Shown in pieces: positions 1 through 6,380 of a DNA stretch of 12,552 bases. Source of the stretch: Woeseia sp. (GTDB taxonomy: Bacteria > Pseudomonadota > Gammaproteobacteria > Steroidobacterales > Woeseiaceae); NCBI GenBank assembly GCA_018701055.1, contig JABIUH010000356.1:1-12552 (forward strand), written 5' to 3'. Both the position numbers and the translations under genes were made by a program. The notes beneath the pieces are model-generated. The model was given only the letters and a program-made list of their open reading frames with translations, was not told the origin of the DNA and searched no databases. The number at the start of each line of letters is the position of its first letter. The stretch's first letter is position 1.

Positions 1-908
1 ACGATGTAAAGGATCTTACTTTTAGGCACTTTCATACCGCGCTCCACCATTGGCAAGACGGGCTTTACTTCCAGATTCAAGCCAAACGCATCGGCGATAT
101 CGAATGCCTTTTGTAACGCAATATATGAATATGGGCTGCGAAAAGAGTGAAACACTTCCAGTGGCGGCAAAGATTCCGCTTTGGTTGGTACCGTGGCTGG
201 CAGATGCATCTGCATCGCCTGATCCAAAGATGCGAGTTCCGACAAAGGCACCTCGAACCGATTTTGGCTCTGCGCGTCCAGGCGATCCAATAAAAGGCGG
301 AGTCGATCGACGCCCCAATACCATTCGCCCTGATAGTGCATCGTGGCGCAATGGTAGTGGCCCATTTTTCGCAGCAGCAATTGATTGCGGCCAACGATAA
401 CGTTGGTCTCCGCAGACTCACCGTAGGTCCGTCCCATCACACGCGTCACAGCTTCAGCATCGCCACGCCAATAATGCGTTAGCGCTGTGATCAGCGTTTC
501 TGCGAAGTCATCTTCATCTTGCTCTGCCGCCAAAAACTCCAGCAGCGGACGACGAAATTCCACAGCCGGTGTGCTGCCCTTATCCAGAAATGGAATGCCA
601 AATTCGCGCGCGAGTAAGTTGCAATCGATCAATGCGTACTCGGCGAGCTGGGCAGGTTCCGGCATGAAGTCGCCACGTAACCCCTGGCACAAATAAAATT
701 TGAATTCGACTTTTGGATAGGTCTTCAGGACATGAGTTAGGTAATGACCGAGTAAGTAGGAATACGGATCATCGAGTTGCAGAAACACCGAAACGATACG
801 TTTTCGAAAACACAGTATTCGAATGGCTTCTGCAAAAACTCGTTTCGCAGCAACTGCTCGCCGATCGAGCAAATAAGTTAGATACAGTGAACGAAGTACA
901 GTCTTCAT
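1..908 (-). CDS. Tandem DsbA/HCCA-isomerase-like thioredoxin-fold protein (partial, C-terminus off left edge)
   Basis: The frame is open from an ATG at 908 to the window edge, giving 302 codons with no stop, so the C-terminus is missing. Two copies of the DsbA/2-hydroxychromene-2-carboxylate isomerase (HCCA) signature are visible: a strand followed by DDPYSYLL at about residues 46-53, and FRSPYSYIA at about 256-264, the latter being the typical S-P-Y-S/A-Y active-site loop of HCCA isomerase/kappa-GST-like proteins. Neither copy has a CxxC, so a classical disulfide oxidase role is unlikely; a glutathione- or thiol-dependent isomerase/transferase role is inferred. The N-terminus is basic, without an obvious secretion signal, suggesting a cytoplasmic protein. 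The start is fixed by an in-frame TAG (909-911) directly before the ATG, which is the stop of the upstream gene, so translation is probably coupled by termination-reinitiation. Substrate unknown. Family placement is fairly sure, function is not. Confidence 0.8.
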   Translation of the reverse strand, partial: MKTVLRSLYLTYLLDRRAVAAKRVFAEAIRILCFRKRIVSVFLQLDDPYSYLLGHYLTHVLKTYPKVEFKFYLCQGLRGDFMPEPAQLAEYALIDCNLLAREFGIPFLDKGSTPAVEFRRPLLEFLAAEQDEDDFAETLITALTHYWRGDAEAVTRVMGRTYGESAETNVIVGRNQLLLRKMGHYHCATMHYQGEWYWGVDRLRLLLDRLDAQSQNRFEVPLSELASLDQAMQMHLPATVPTKAESLPPLEVFHSFRSPYSYIALQKAFDIADAFGLNLEVKPVLPMVERGMKVPKSKILYI

Positions 909-1274
909 CTATTCGTTGTCCCAGGCGGCGGTCGGCTTCCAGAGAAACTCGTCGAGATCAGGCTCCCATCGATACTTTTTCATGTCGATACGTCCGTTCA
1001 ATATCGCAACATCCTCATTGATCAGGCGCTTGCTCTGCTCATTGAAAGCATCACTACCAATCTTGAAAGCGATGGTGCCGGACGCTTGTATCACGCGATA
1101 CCAAGGGACCGTGCTGCCGCTCGGCAAATGTCGCAACGCGTAGCCAACCTGGCGCGCGCCGCGCGGTATTCCTGCAATGTCGGCGATTTGTCCGTAGCTC
1201 GCCACTGAGCCCGCTGGTATATCACAAATAGTCGCCCAGATTTTTTCATTGCGTTTCAGAGTGTCGAGCTTCAT
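909..1274 (-). CDS. Alkyltransferase-like protein (ATL; MGMT-family DNA-binding protein without the acceptor cysteine)
   Basis: A 121-residue protein made only of the DNA-binding domain of O6-alkylguanine-DNA alkyltransferases. Visible landmarks are the IPAGSVASYGQIA segment (Tyr27, the nucleotide-flipping tyrosine position), the helix-turn-helix with GARQVGYAL (Arg41, the arginine-finger position, at residues 39-47), and PWYRVI at 57-62, where the MGMT motif PCHRV has Trp58 in place of the methyl-accepting Cys. Known ATL proteins (fission yeast Atl1, E. coli YbaZ) bind O6-alkylguanine, flip and bend the DNA, and recruit nucleotide excision repair instead of transferring the alkyl group; the same role is inferred here. 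Length is normal for the family, slightly long at the C-terminus. The ATG at 1274 has only a weak upstream Shine-Dalgarno. The stop abuts the start of the DsbA/HCCA-like gene. The 96-base gap to the serine hydrolase gene upstream may hold its own promoter. Confidence 0.92.
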   Translation of the reverse strand: MKLDTLKRNEKIWATICDIPAGSVASYGQIADIAGIPRGARQVGYALRHLPSGSTVPWYRVIQASGTIAFKIGSDAFNEQSKRLINEDVAILNGRIDMKKYRWEPDLDEFLWKPTAAWDNE

Positions 1275-1303
1275 TAATGGTCATACTACCGAAATTAATG
1301 TAA

Positions 1304-1318
1304 GTATCATGTAGATAC
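1304..1318. repeat. Short inverted repeat upstream of the ATL gene
   Basis: Two 5-base arms (GTATC and GATAC) separated by 5 bases lie 30 bases before the ATL start codon, in the 96-base gap between the serine hydrolase stop and the ATL start. No T-run follows on either strand, so it does not look like an intrinsic terminator. It could be a small operator, or chance. Low confidence. Confidence 0.2.
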
Positions 1319-1370
1319 GAATTTGGCAGTTTGGAACGTCAGTCACTATTGCGCGTACATATCACCAAAT

Positions 1371-2135
1371 CTAATTTGTTGCCTGCTTCTCGAAGCGCAC
1401 GTCTTGGGTACGGCCATTGGAAACTTTTATCCCGATCACGGCGCCTTTATCGTCACGGTAAAATGCAGCCTCAGCGACAGGAAATTCGGCGTTGAATGTG
1501 TCCACATAACTGGGTGATAACGTGAGTTCACCAAAGCGTGCATGGTGTAAGCGCAGGCCGCCTTCGCTGTCCAAAATTTCGTAGGTAGTCTCAAGTTCAT
1601 TACTAAAATAACGACCAACGAAATCTGCGAGCTCTGCAGGCGCAGGAAGCCACTCTTCGACTCGACTCGCCTCGTATGTTTCTGGACCACGCAGCGTTAT
1701 CGAAATCGCCGCTCCGCTTTCGTCCAAGTTAATCACCAGCGACGTGTCTGTCGATAAGCGCAACTCAGTATCTGATATTGGTGAGATTGGCTGCGCATCA
1801 TCGTCGCCTATTTTTACGAGGAACTGATTTCCGTCACGCGTGAGATCGATAATCGTGCCCCGGTATTCAACGAACTCGTATTTACCAAGGTGCGGGTCGA
1901 GTTTTTCTACGTCAACGTCGACGGACGCAACGGTCGGACCAACATTCACCTTCTCCTCTAGCGGATCCATGAATTCTGAGAAAAATGCCTCAGCCGTTTT
2001 GCGGGCGATCGAACCATCGAACGAACCATTGTTGCTGGTTGCAACAACGCCTGCGTCGATATCGGGAAAATAGTACAACATGGTTCGGTGCGCCGTATCA
2101 GCTCCGCCATGTGCCAGAGTCTTCAACCCACGCAA
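1371..2135 (-). CDS. C-terminal fragment of the serine hydrolase: HGG motif and C-terminal beta domain
   Basis: Open frame of 254 codons whose first possible initiator is a TTG at 2135 with no ribosome-binding site, overlapping the end of the N-terminal fragment by 13 bases. It opens with the third catalytic motif of serine beta-lactamase-like enzymes (AHGGAD, residues 8-13) and the strand that follows it (YYFPDIDAGVVATSNN). Two stretches of lipocalin/DUF3471-like beta structure follow: one around residues 82-115 (LGKYEFVEYRGT onwards) and one around 170-200 (FVGRYFSNELETTYEIL onwards). Such C-terminal domains are common in this hydrolase subfamily. It has no signal peptide of its own and is best read as the displaced end of the upstream gene rather than an independent protein. 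Confidence 0.6.
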   Translation of the reverse strand: MRGLKTLAHGGADTAHRTMLYYFPDIDAGVVATSNNGSFDGSIARKTAEAFFSEFMDPLEEKVNVGPTVASVDVDVEKLDPHLGKYEFVEYRGTIIDLTRDGNQFLVKIGDDDAQPISPISDTELRLSTDTSLVINLDESGAAISITLRGPETYEASRVEEWLPAPAELADFVGRYFSNELETTYEILDSEGGLRLHHARFGELTLSPSYVDTFNAEFPVAEAAFYRDDKGAVIGIKVSNGRTQDVRFEKQATN

Positions 2136-3403
2136 CCCATAACGTTGATCCCAAGGCCATAGAATGTCCCGACAGCGCCATACTCAACGTGCGGGGCAGT
2201 TACCTCGTCTACAACTTCACGACCGCCAACGCGCGCAGTGTGAAGATTACTCATCCATAGCGCCAAATCGTCCACGGTCGTGTAGATAGCCCCCGCTCCC
2301 ATCGTTGCACCGCCGCCGCCGCCGAGGTCGATAACCTGACGATATGGCTCTGTATCAGCATGAATGTAACCATCCGCAGCGTTTGGAATAACTTCGCCGG
2401 TTGACGATCGAACGCGTGTGTTAGTCATGCCGATTGGGACAAATACATTCGTCGACATCCATTTCTGAAATGGTTCGCCTGACACCCTTTCAACGAGTAA
2501 TGCGGCCAACGCATAGGCGGTATTGTTGTAGTTGAATTCAGCTCCTGGTTCACTTTGCAGAGATTCCTGGCGCTGTAGAATTTTGAGAATGACATCCCGA
2601 TCAATGTAATCTCCATCCTCCAAACGGGTGCCCGACATCGCGAGCAGGTTTAGAAACTCGCGATAGCCGCTGGTATGTGTAAGCAAATGTCGAATCGTGA
2701 CCACCCGCCCTAAATCCGGCAATTCGGGGAAGTATTGGCGCACGTCTTCATCGAACGACAGCTTGCCTTCGGCAGCCAACATGGCGACCGCAAATCCAGT
2801 GAATTGTTTCGAGACACTGCCAATATTCGACACAGTTCTTCGCGTAAACGGAATTCGATGTTGTAGATTCGCCATCCCGACAGCATGGCTATGGATAACC
2901 CTGCCATTGCGAATGACGGCAACTACTGCACCTGGTTGATCGTCGCCTTCAAAGGCGCTCAGGAGTTGATCAAGACGTCGTTCGGGAACTAGGGCGACAG
3001 CTTCGATTCGTTGCAGTGAAATCGAATAATCGCCAGGCTGGTCATCCGCAGATGAAACACGAAACGTGTATCGCCCACTTGCCGGCGTTTCGAATTGAAT
3101 CGGATCCGCACCGCGAGCCGATGTATTGAAATTTCCGGTGATCTGACCCTGCGGATCCAGCACGGTCACTTTCGCATCAAAGCTCAGCTGTTCCACTTCA
3201 CCATAGACGAACTGCTCGGCTAACAGGTCGATGTGATACTCGGCCACATCGCCCACATCGAGATGACCATTCAAAATTTCGCCCCGGGTCAGCTCTGTTT
3301 GAGCCACTGCAGATGTCTGCAATAGGAAACCAAGAATCAGAGAAAACGAAATTCGCATACGAGCTACCTTTTTGACTCGACCAAGTAACAGACATTCTCG
3401 CAT
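2123..3403 (-). CDS. N-terminal fragment of the serine hydrolase: signal peptide, PPC-like domain, catalytic core
   Basis: 426 codons. Residues 16-35 form a classic signal peptide (MRIS, hydrophobic core, cleavage after SAVA before Gln35). Residues about 38-132 resemble a bacterial pre-peptidase C-terminal (PPC) beta-sandwich. The hydrolase domain follows, with SVSK at 196-199 (nucleophile Ser196, general base Lys199), YNN at 292-294, and a Gly-rich GGGGG stretch at 361-365 typical of the loop before the 'VDDLALW' helix. Two starts are possible. ATG 3403 has AGGAG at 3412-3416, eight bases upstream. ATG 3358 gives a textbook signal peptide but has only a weaker AAGGT. The upstream one is listed for its ribosome-binding site; the mature protein would be the same. 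Only 47 bases separate it from the GTPase gene upstream, so cotranscription is likely. Without the HGG motif this fragment alone is unlikely to be active. Confidence 0.75.
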   Translation of the reverse strand: MRECLLLGRVKKVARMRISFSLILGFLLQTSAVAQTELTRGEILNGHLDVGDVAEYHIDLLAEQFVYGEVEQLSFDAKVTVLDPQGQITGNFNTSARGADPIQFETPASGRYTFRVSSADDQPGDYSISLQRIEAVALVPERRLDQLLSAFEGDDQPGAVVAVIRNGRVIHSHAVGMANLQHRIPFTRRTVSNIGSVSKQFTGFAVAMLAAEGKLSFDEDVRQYFPELPDLGRVVTIRHLLTHTSGYREFLNLLAMSGTRLEDGDYIDRDVILKILQRQESLQSEPGAEFNYNNTAYALAALLVERVSGEPFQKWMSTNVFVPIGMTNTRVRSSTGEVIPNAADGYIHADTEPYRQVIDLGGGGGATMGAGAIYTTVDDLALWMSNLHTARVGGREVVDEVTAPHVEYGAVGTFYGLGINVMGCVG

Positions 3404-3450
3404 CTATTTGGCTCCTAAGAAATTGGCTGCGATCTCAGTCGCAACACGGT

Positions 3451-4809
3451 TTACCTACCAAGGCGTGCACGAATTTCCTTTTTGGCTTCTTGCAGCACGG
3501 TATCTCGATCCAAACTGTCAAGAATTTCGTTCACCACTTGCTTTGGCCCACCTTCACCCCAGGATTTACCCTTGGACAAATACTCTGCCGATATACGCCC
3601 AACGACGTAAGTACTGTAGTAGGCAATCGCACCCTGTGCACCAGCCGTCACTATCGTCGATAGGCCCGCGGTGCCGACTTTTAGCGCGCTAGAGACGATG
3701 TTCAACGCCCACACGGTACCCATCAACGCTGCAGCTTCCGCGGCGATCACACTCACGAGCGAACCCGCTTCCCGCCTGCTAATAGGTAGATCGTAAACTT
3801 TGGACAGATGCACAACCATTCCGACATCGATGAATGCTGCCGCAAACAGATCTGCAACAGGAATCGGATTGAAGGCGACCGCGACACCCTTGGCGACACA
3901 GTAAGTTCGCACCAGTCGATCACCAATCTCGCGCCGCGCGTGCAACATTCGAACACCGACTTGATCACTAAGATCAGCTGCAAATAGGCTGGCGTTCAGT
4001 GCGGCGAGTGTCTTTCCTTCATTCTCGAATATTTCCCACAGCCGCAGCCGGAGGTCATCGATTTCCGGTTCGCGTTCGCGTGTGCTGCTCGTTTCATTGC
4101 CGTCATCGTCAATCTCGATGACCTGCTGTGCGCGTGGCTGTGCCGCAACCGCAAGAACATCTTCCGTCTGCACGAGACCCACTGTCTTTTCGCGCACCGT
4201 CGCCAACAAGGCTTCACGTTCAGATTGGGTATATAAATCAGATTTATTAAGCGCGACTACGACGGGGCGACCCTGCTTAAGCAATGTACGTAGAGCACTA
4301 CGCTCCGAATCGGTGATATCACCATCGAGCACAAAAATAACCAGATCCGAGCGGTGCGCGACCTCTTTCGCCAATTCTTCACGAACTTCGCCGCCCGCTT
4401 CATCGAGGCCCGACGTGTCAATTAAAAAAACGCCCGCGGCTTCAACCTCCGACCACTGCTGCATCGACGATTTTTTGGTTTCTCCGTGCAATGGACTAAC
4501 GGCAAATCGCTGCTCACCAATAAGCGCATTCAATAGAGAAGATTTACCCGTACTGACGCGACCGAAAACGGCAATGTGCAGATGACCATGCTGTAGCTTA
4601 TCGAGCATCCCTTCGACAGCATCGTAGTCGTGTGCGAGTGACTCGCGAATGCCCGCTGGCAAACGCGAATCATCGATTAATTCGCGCAGGCTTTCGCGGG
4701 CTAAATTGAGATGATCGGAACCGCCATCAGCAACAACGTCAACGGGTGTCTTTTTTCGACTCCACGGCCATCCTGGCAACTTGTCGAACACCTGCTTCAA
4801 TATGCTCAC
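3451..4809 (-). CDS. GTPase B: soluble G domain with DUF697-like membrane-associating C-terminus
   Basis: 452 residues from a GTG start at 4809. G-domain motifs are clear: G1 GRVSTGKS (about 83-90), G3 DTSG (about 131-134), G4 NKSD (188-191); the G5 position reads VAAQ rather than the usual SAK/SAL. A spacer with VIEIDDDGNETSS follows the G domain and has a counterpart in GTPase A. The C-terminal third is Ala/Gly-rich and hydrophobic, with a KVYDLPISRREA-like segment recalling DUF697 (YcjF-type) proteins, so membrane association is inferred; there is no N-terminal membrane helix. An in-frame GTG at 4866 is possible but lacks a Shine-Dalgarno, whereas 4809 is preceded by GAGGAAGG five bases upstream. 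With that start the gene overlaps GTPase A by 71 bases, so translation is probably coupled and the products probably act together. The cellular role is unknown. Confidence 0.87.
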   Translation of the reverse strand: MSILKQVFDKLPGWPWSRKKTPVDVVADGGSDHLNLARESLRELIDDSRLPAGIRESLAHDYDAVEGMLDKLQHGHLHIAVFGRVSTGKSSLLNALIGEQRFAVSPLHGETKKSSMQQWSEVEAAGVFLIDTSGLDEAGGEVREELAKEVAHRSDLVIFVLDGDITDSERSALRTLLKQGRPVVVALNKSDLYTQSEREALLATVREKTVGLVQTEDVLAVAAQPRAQQVIEIDDDGNETSSTREREPEIDDLRLRLWEIFENEGKTLAALNASLFAADLSDQVGVRMLHARREIGDRLVRTYCVAKGVAVAFNPIPVADLFAAAFIDVGMVVHLSKVYDLPISRREAGSLVSVIAAEAAALMGTVWALNIVSSALKVGTAGLSTIVTAGAQGAIAYYSTYVVGRISAEYLSKGKSWGEGGPKQVVNEILDSLDRDTVLQEAKKEIRARLGR

Positions 4810-6232
4810 TGATTCCTTCCTCAAATGCCATAGCCGCGAGGCTCGGGTCGAAGTCGCCGCGCTCACCCAAAGTTAGCAACAAACTTCGACCAAGCGCATC
4901 AAATATAAGTCCATAGGCTACCGCATGCACAACGCCACCAGCGACCGTTCCTACACCTGGAAATGCCTTCAGGGCGTTACCGGCAACCGCGAGACTAAGC
5001 GGTAGCGCTTTGCCTGCCCTACTTTGACTCAAATTCAGAAATTCCTCGATATCAAGATCGCGCGGTGCGGCACCGTACAGTTTGCACAGCTCACGGGTCA
5101 TCGTTGTTCCAATGTAACCCTGGATGATTACATCGGTGCCCGGACTGACCGCGGCGAGTGCGCCGACCACCGCCTTTCGGGTCGCACTGCGAACGATTTG
5201 CTCTGCGCGAAGATCACGATATTCGCCTTCAGCCTCAGCAAGCTTTTCGGCTGCAAGGCGGAACACGGCTCGATCGCGTTTTACATCGAGTAATTCGATA
5301 CTACCTTCGAGCAGGCGATTGATGGCGACGACCAATACGCCGATATCGGCGGGACGCTGGCGTCTGACAGTTGTCTCCGCTCCATCAGAGCGGCGTTCGA
5401 TCACATCCAATTCACCGCCGGCGCTGACAGCGACGACCTGATCGCGCGCAAATTCACCCCCTAGATCTTCCAGGTAATCCAATAATCTCTCCATTAATAC
5501 CGCTTGTTCTGCAGTGTCATAGCGATCGGACTTGTTCATAACCAGAATGAGTGGCTTCTTCAAAGCAAGCAGCCACCGCACCGCTTGCGATTCGTCCCGA
5601 GTCAGATCGCCGTCGCACACAAAGAGTACGAGTTGCGATCTTTGTGCTTCTTCGACTGCAATGGTATCGAGATTTCCTTCTAGCCCTCCCATTCCGGGCA
5701 CATCAGTCAACAATATTTGCGCGCCACTTCGAGATCGCCATCGATAATGGCGAATATCAATTGTTGAGCCACCCACTGGATTAACGGCAACATCGGCGTC
5801 AGGGACCAGCGCTTTTATGAGCGAACTCTTACCGGTGCTGATTGCGCCGAAGAAACACAAATGCACTGATCCCGATTCCTGACGCTCAGCAAGGTTCTGT
5901 AACTCCGCCTGCGCATCTTCCACGTTGACACCCGACCGTTCCGCATCCTGCAGACGTGCTTCAATATCTTCCTTGCGCAGCGATCTATTCTTAATTTTTT
6001 CCGGACTTATGTTTCTTTTAACGACGAGTCGTGCAATCAACCAGATCGCGGCAATGACCAGCGCACTCATTACGCCAATGTAGCCCCACAGGATAATCTT
6101 CGGTCCCTGAATCAATCGATCCCATACATTGAGAAACGATTCGGTCACAAACAACATCGCCGCAATGGCGATAACAAAGACGAGCAAGACGAGGAATCCG
6201 ACAGCAAGTCGCAGAAAGCGATCAAGTTTCAT
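4739..6232 (-). CDS. GTPase A: membrane-anchored G-domain protein with DUF697-like C-terminus
   Basis: 497 residues. Two membrane helices occupy the N-terminus (about 8-30 and 47-70), followed by a basic, partly helical linker (72-118). The G domain has G1 GAISTGKS (129-136), a candidate G2 threonine at 157 (GGSTIDIRHY), G3 DVPG (177-180), G4 NKSD (233-236) and a G5-like VSA (about 269-271). The segment VIERRSDGAETTVRRQRP (277-294) matches a similar insert in GTPase B. The C-terminal part (about 345-455) is Ala/Gly-rich and hydrophobic with a MTRELCKLYGAAP segment, resembling DUF697. The protein is probably an inner-membrane GTPase with its G domain in the cytoplasm. Clear similarity around the G3-G4 region to the downstream gene marks the pair as paralogues. 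It is the first gene of the leftward cluster and faces the efflux operon across 148 bases. The ATG at 6232 has no strong Shine-Dalgarno. Biological role unknown. Confidence 0.9.
   Translation of the reverse strand: MKLDRFLRLAVGFLVLLVFVIAIAAMLFVTESFLNVWDRLIQGPKIILWGYIGVMSALVIAAIWLIARLVVKRNISPEKIKNRSLRKEDIEARLQDAERSGVNVEDAQAELQNLAERQESGSVHLCFFGAISTGKSSLIKALVPDADVAVNPVGGSTIDIRHYRWRSRSGAQILLTDVPGMGGLEGNLDTIAVEEAQRSQLVLFVCDGDLTRDESQAVRWLLALKKPLILVMNKSDRYDTAEQAVLMERLLDYLEDLGGEFARDQVVAVSAGGELDVIERRSDGAETTVRRQRPADIGVLVVAINRLLEGSIELLDVKRDRAVFRLAAEKLAEAEGEYRDLRAEQIVRSATRKAVVGALAAVSPGTDVIIQGYIGTTMTRELCKLYGAAPRDLDIEEFLNLSQSRAGKALPLSLAVAGNALKAFPGVGTVAGGVVHAVAYGLIFDALGRSLLLTLGERGDFDPSLAAMAFEEGISEHIEAGVRQVARMAVESKKDTR
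4815..4822 (-). promoter_or_regulatory. Shine-Dalgarno for GTPase B, inside the GTPase A coding region
   Basis: GAGGAAGG on the minus strand lies five bases before the GTG at 4809 and within the last codons of GTPase A. It decides the start of GTPase B over the GTG at 4866, which has no such site. Confidence 0.6.
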
Positions 6233-6380
6233 GGGCGTATGTTACTTGCCACACCTCATATTTACGAACGCAACCTTTTGTTTCTATTTGTAAAGAAGGG
6301 ACAAGGATGCTTTCTTGAGTGGCACTATCAAGAGATAATCATTCTCCGTTGACCAACACCGCGGCCATTCGGCCTTCGTA
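6233..6380. promoter_or_regulatory. Divergent intergenic region between the GTPase cluster and the efflux operon
   Basis: These 148 bases separate two outward-facing gene sets and must hold at least the first promoters or leader signals of both. On the plus strand a GATAAT (6334-6339) resembles a -10 box, but no good -35 lies at 16-18 bases (TTGAGT at 6315-6320 is only 13 away). On the minus strand no convincing sigma70 pair was found. A small GGCC-ATTC-GGCC repeat sits at 6364-6375, just before the first efflux gene. Assignment as regulatory rests on position, not on clear motifs. Confidence 0.4.

Larger units (their letters stand above)
1371..3403 (-). pseudogene. Secreted serine hydrolase of the beta-lactamase/class C family with PPC-like N-terminal domain, split by a one-base frameshift
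   Basis: Two overlapping minus-strand frames (3403-2123 and 2135-1371) together make one serine beta-lactamase-like hydrolase of about 677 residues. The first frame carries the signal peptide, a PPC-like beta domain and the catalytic SxxK and YxN motifs, then stops at 2123-2125. The second resumes at once with an RGLKTLAHGG segment, which supplies the HGG motif (the KTG equivalent), then a C-terminal beta domain. Adding one T to the coding-strand TT at about 2141-2142 would restore a continuous reading such as YGLGINVYGLRGLKT, so a one-base deletion (mutation or sequencing/assembly error) is the simplest reading. Both halves look well conserved and hold no other stops, so any inactivation is recent. 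Intact homologues are periplasmic or lipid-attached peptidases/esterases of unknown substrate; a true beta-lactamase role is not implied. Confidence 0.8.

Noticed and set aside
22..421. Three overlapping open frames of 109-116 codons on both strands at the left end
   Set aside because: They lie antisense to, or out of frame with, the clear DsbA/HCCA-like coding frame on the minus strand and show no recognisable domain.
2123..2160. Programmed -1 frameshift in the serine hydrolase
   Set aside because: No slippery heptamer and no clear stimulatory stem at the switch point; an indel or sequencing error explains it more simply.
2310..2323. CCG trinucleotide run as a possible phase-variable repeat
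   Set aside because: It has only four to five units, keeps the frame when changed by one unit, and encodes a Gly-rich loop usual for this hydrolase family.
4082..4585. A 167-codon plus-strand frame
   Set aside because: It is antisense to the G domain of GTPase B, Ser/Arg/Thr-rich in composition and without a ribosome-binding site; a shadow of that gene.
4810..4866. GTG at 4866 as the start of GTPase B
   Set aside because: No Shine-Dalgarno precedes it and it would lengthen the overlap with GTPase A to 128 bases; the GTG at 4809 has a strong site.
6315..6339. TTGAGT/GATAAT as a sigma70 promoter for the efflux operon
   Set aside because: The spacing is 13 bases, too short for a standard promoter.
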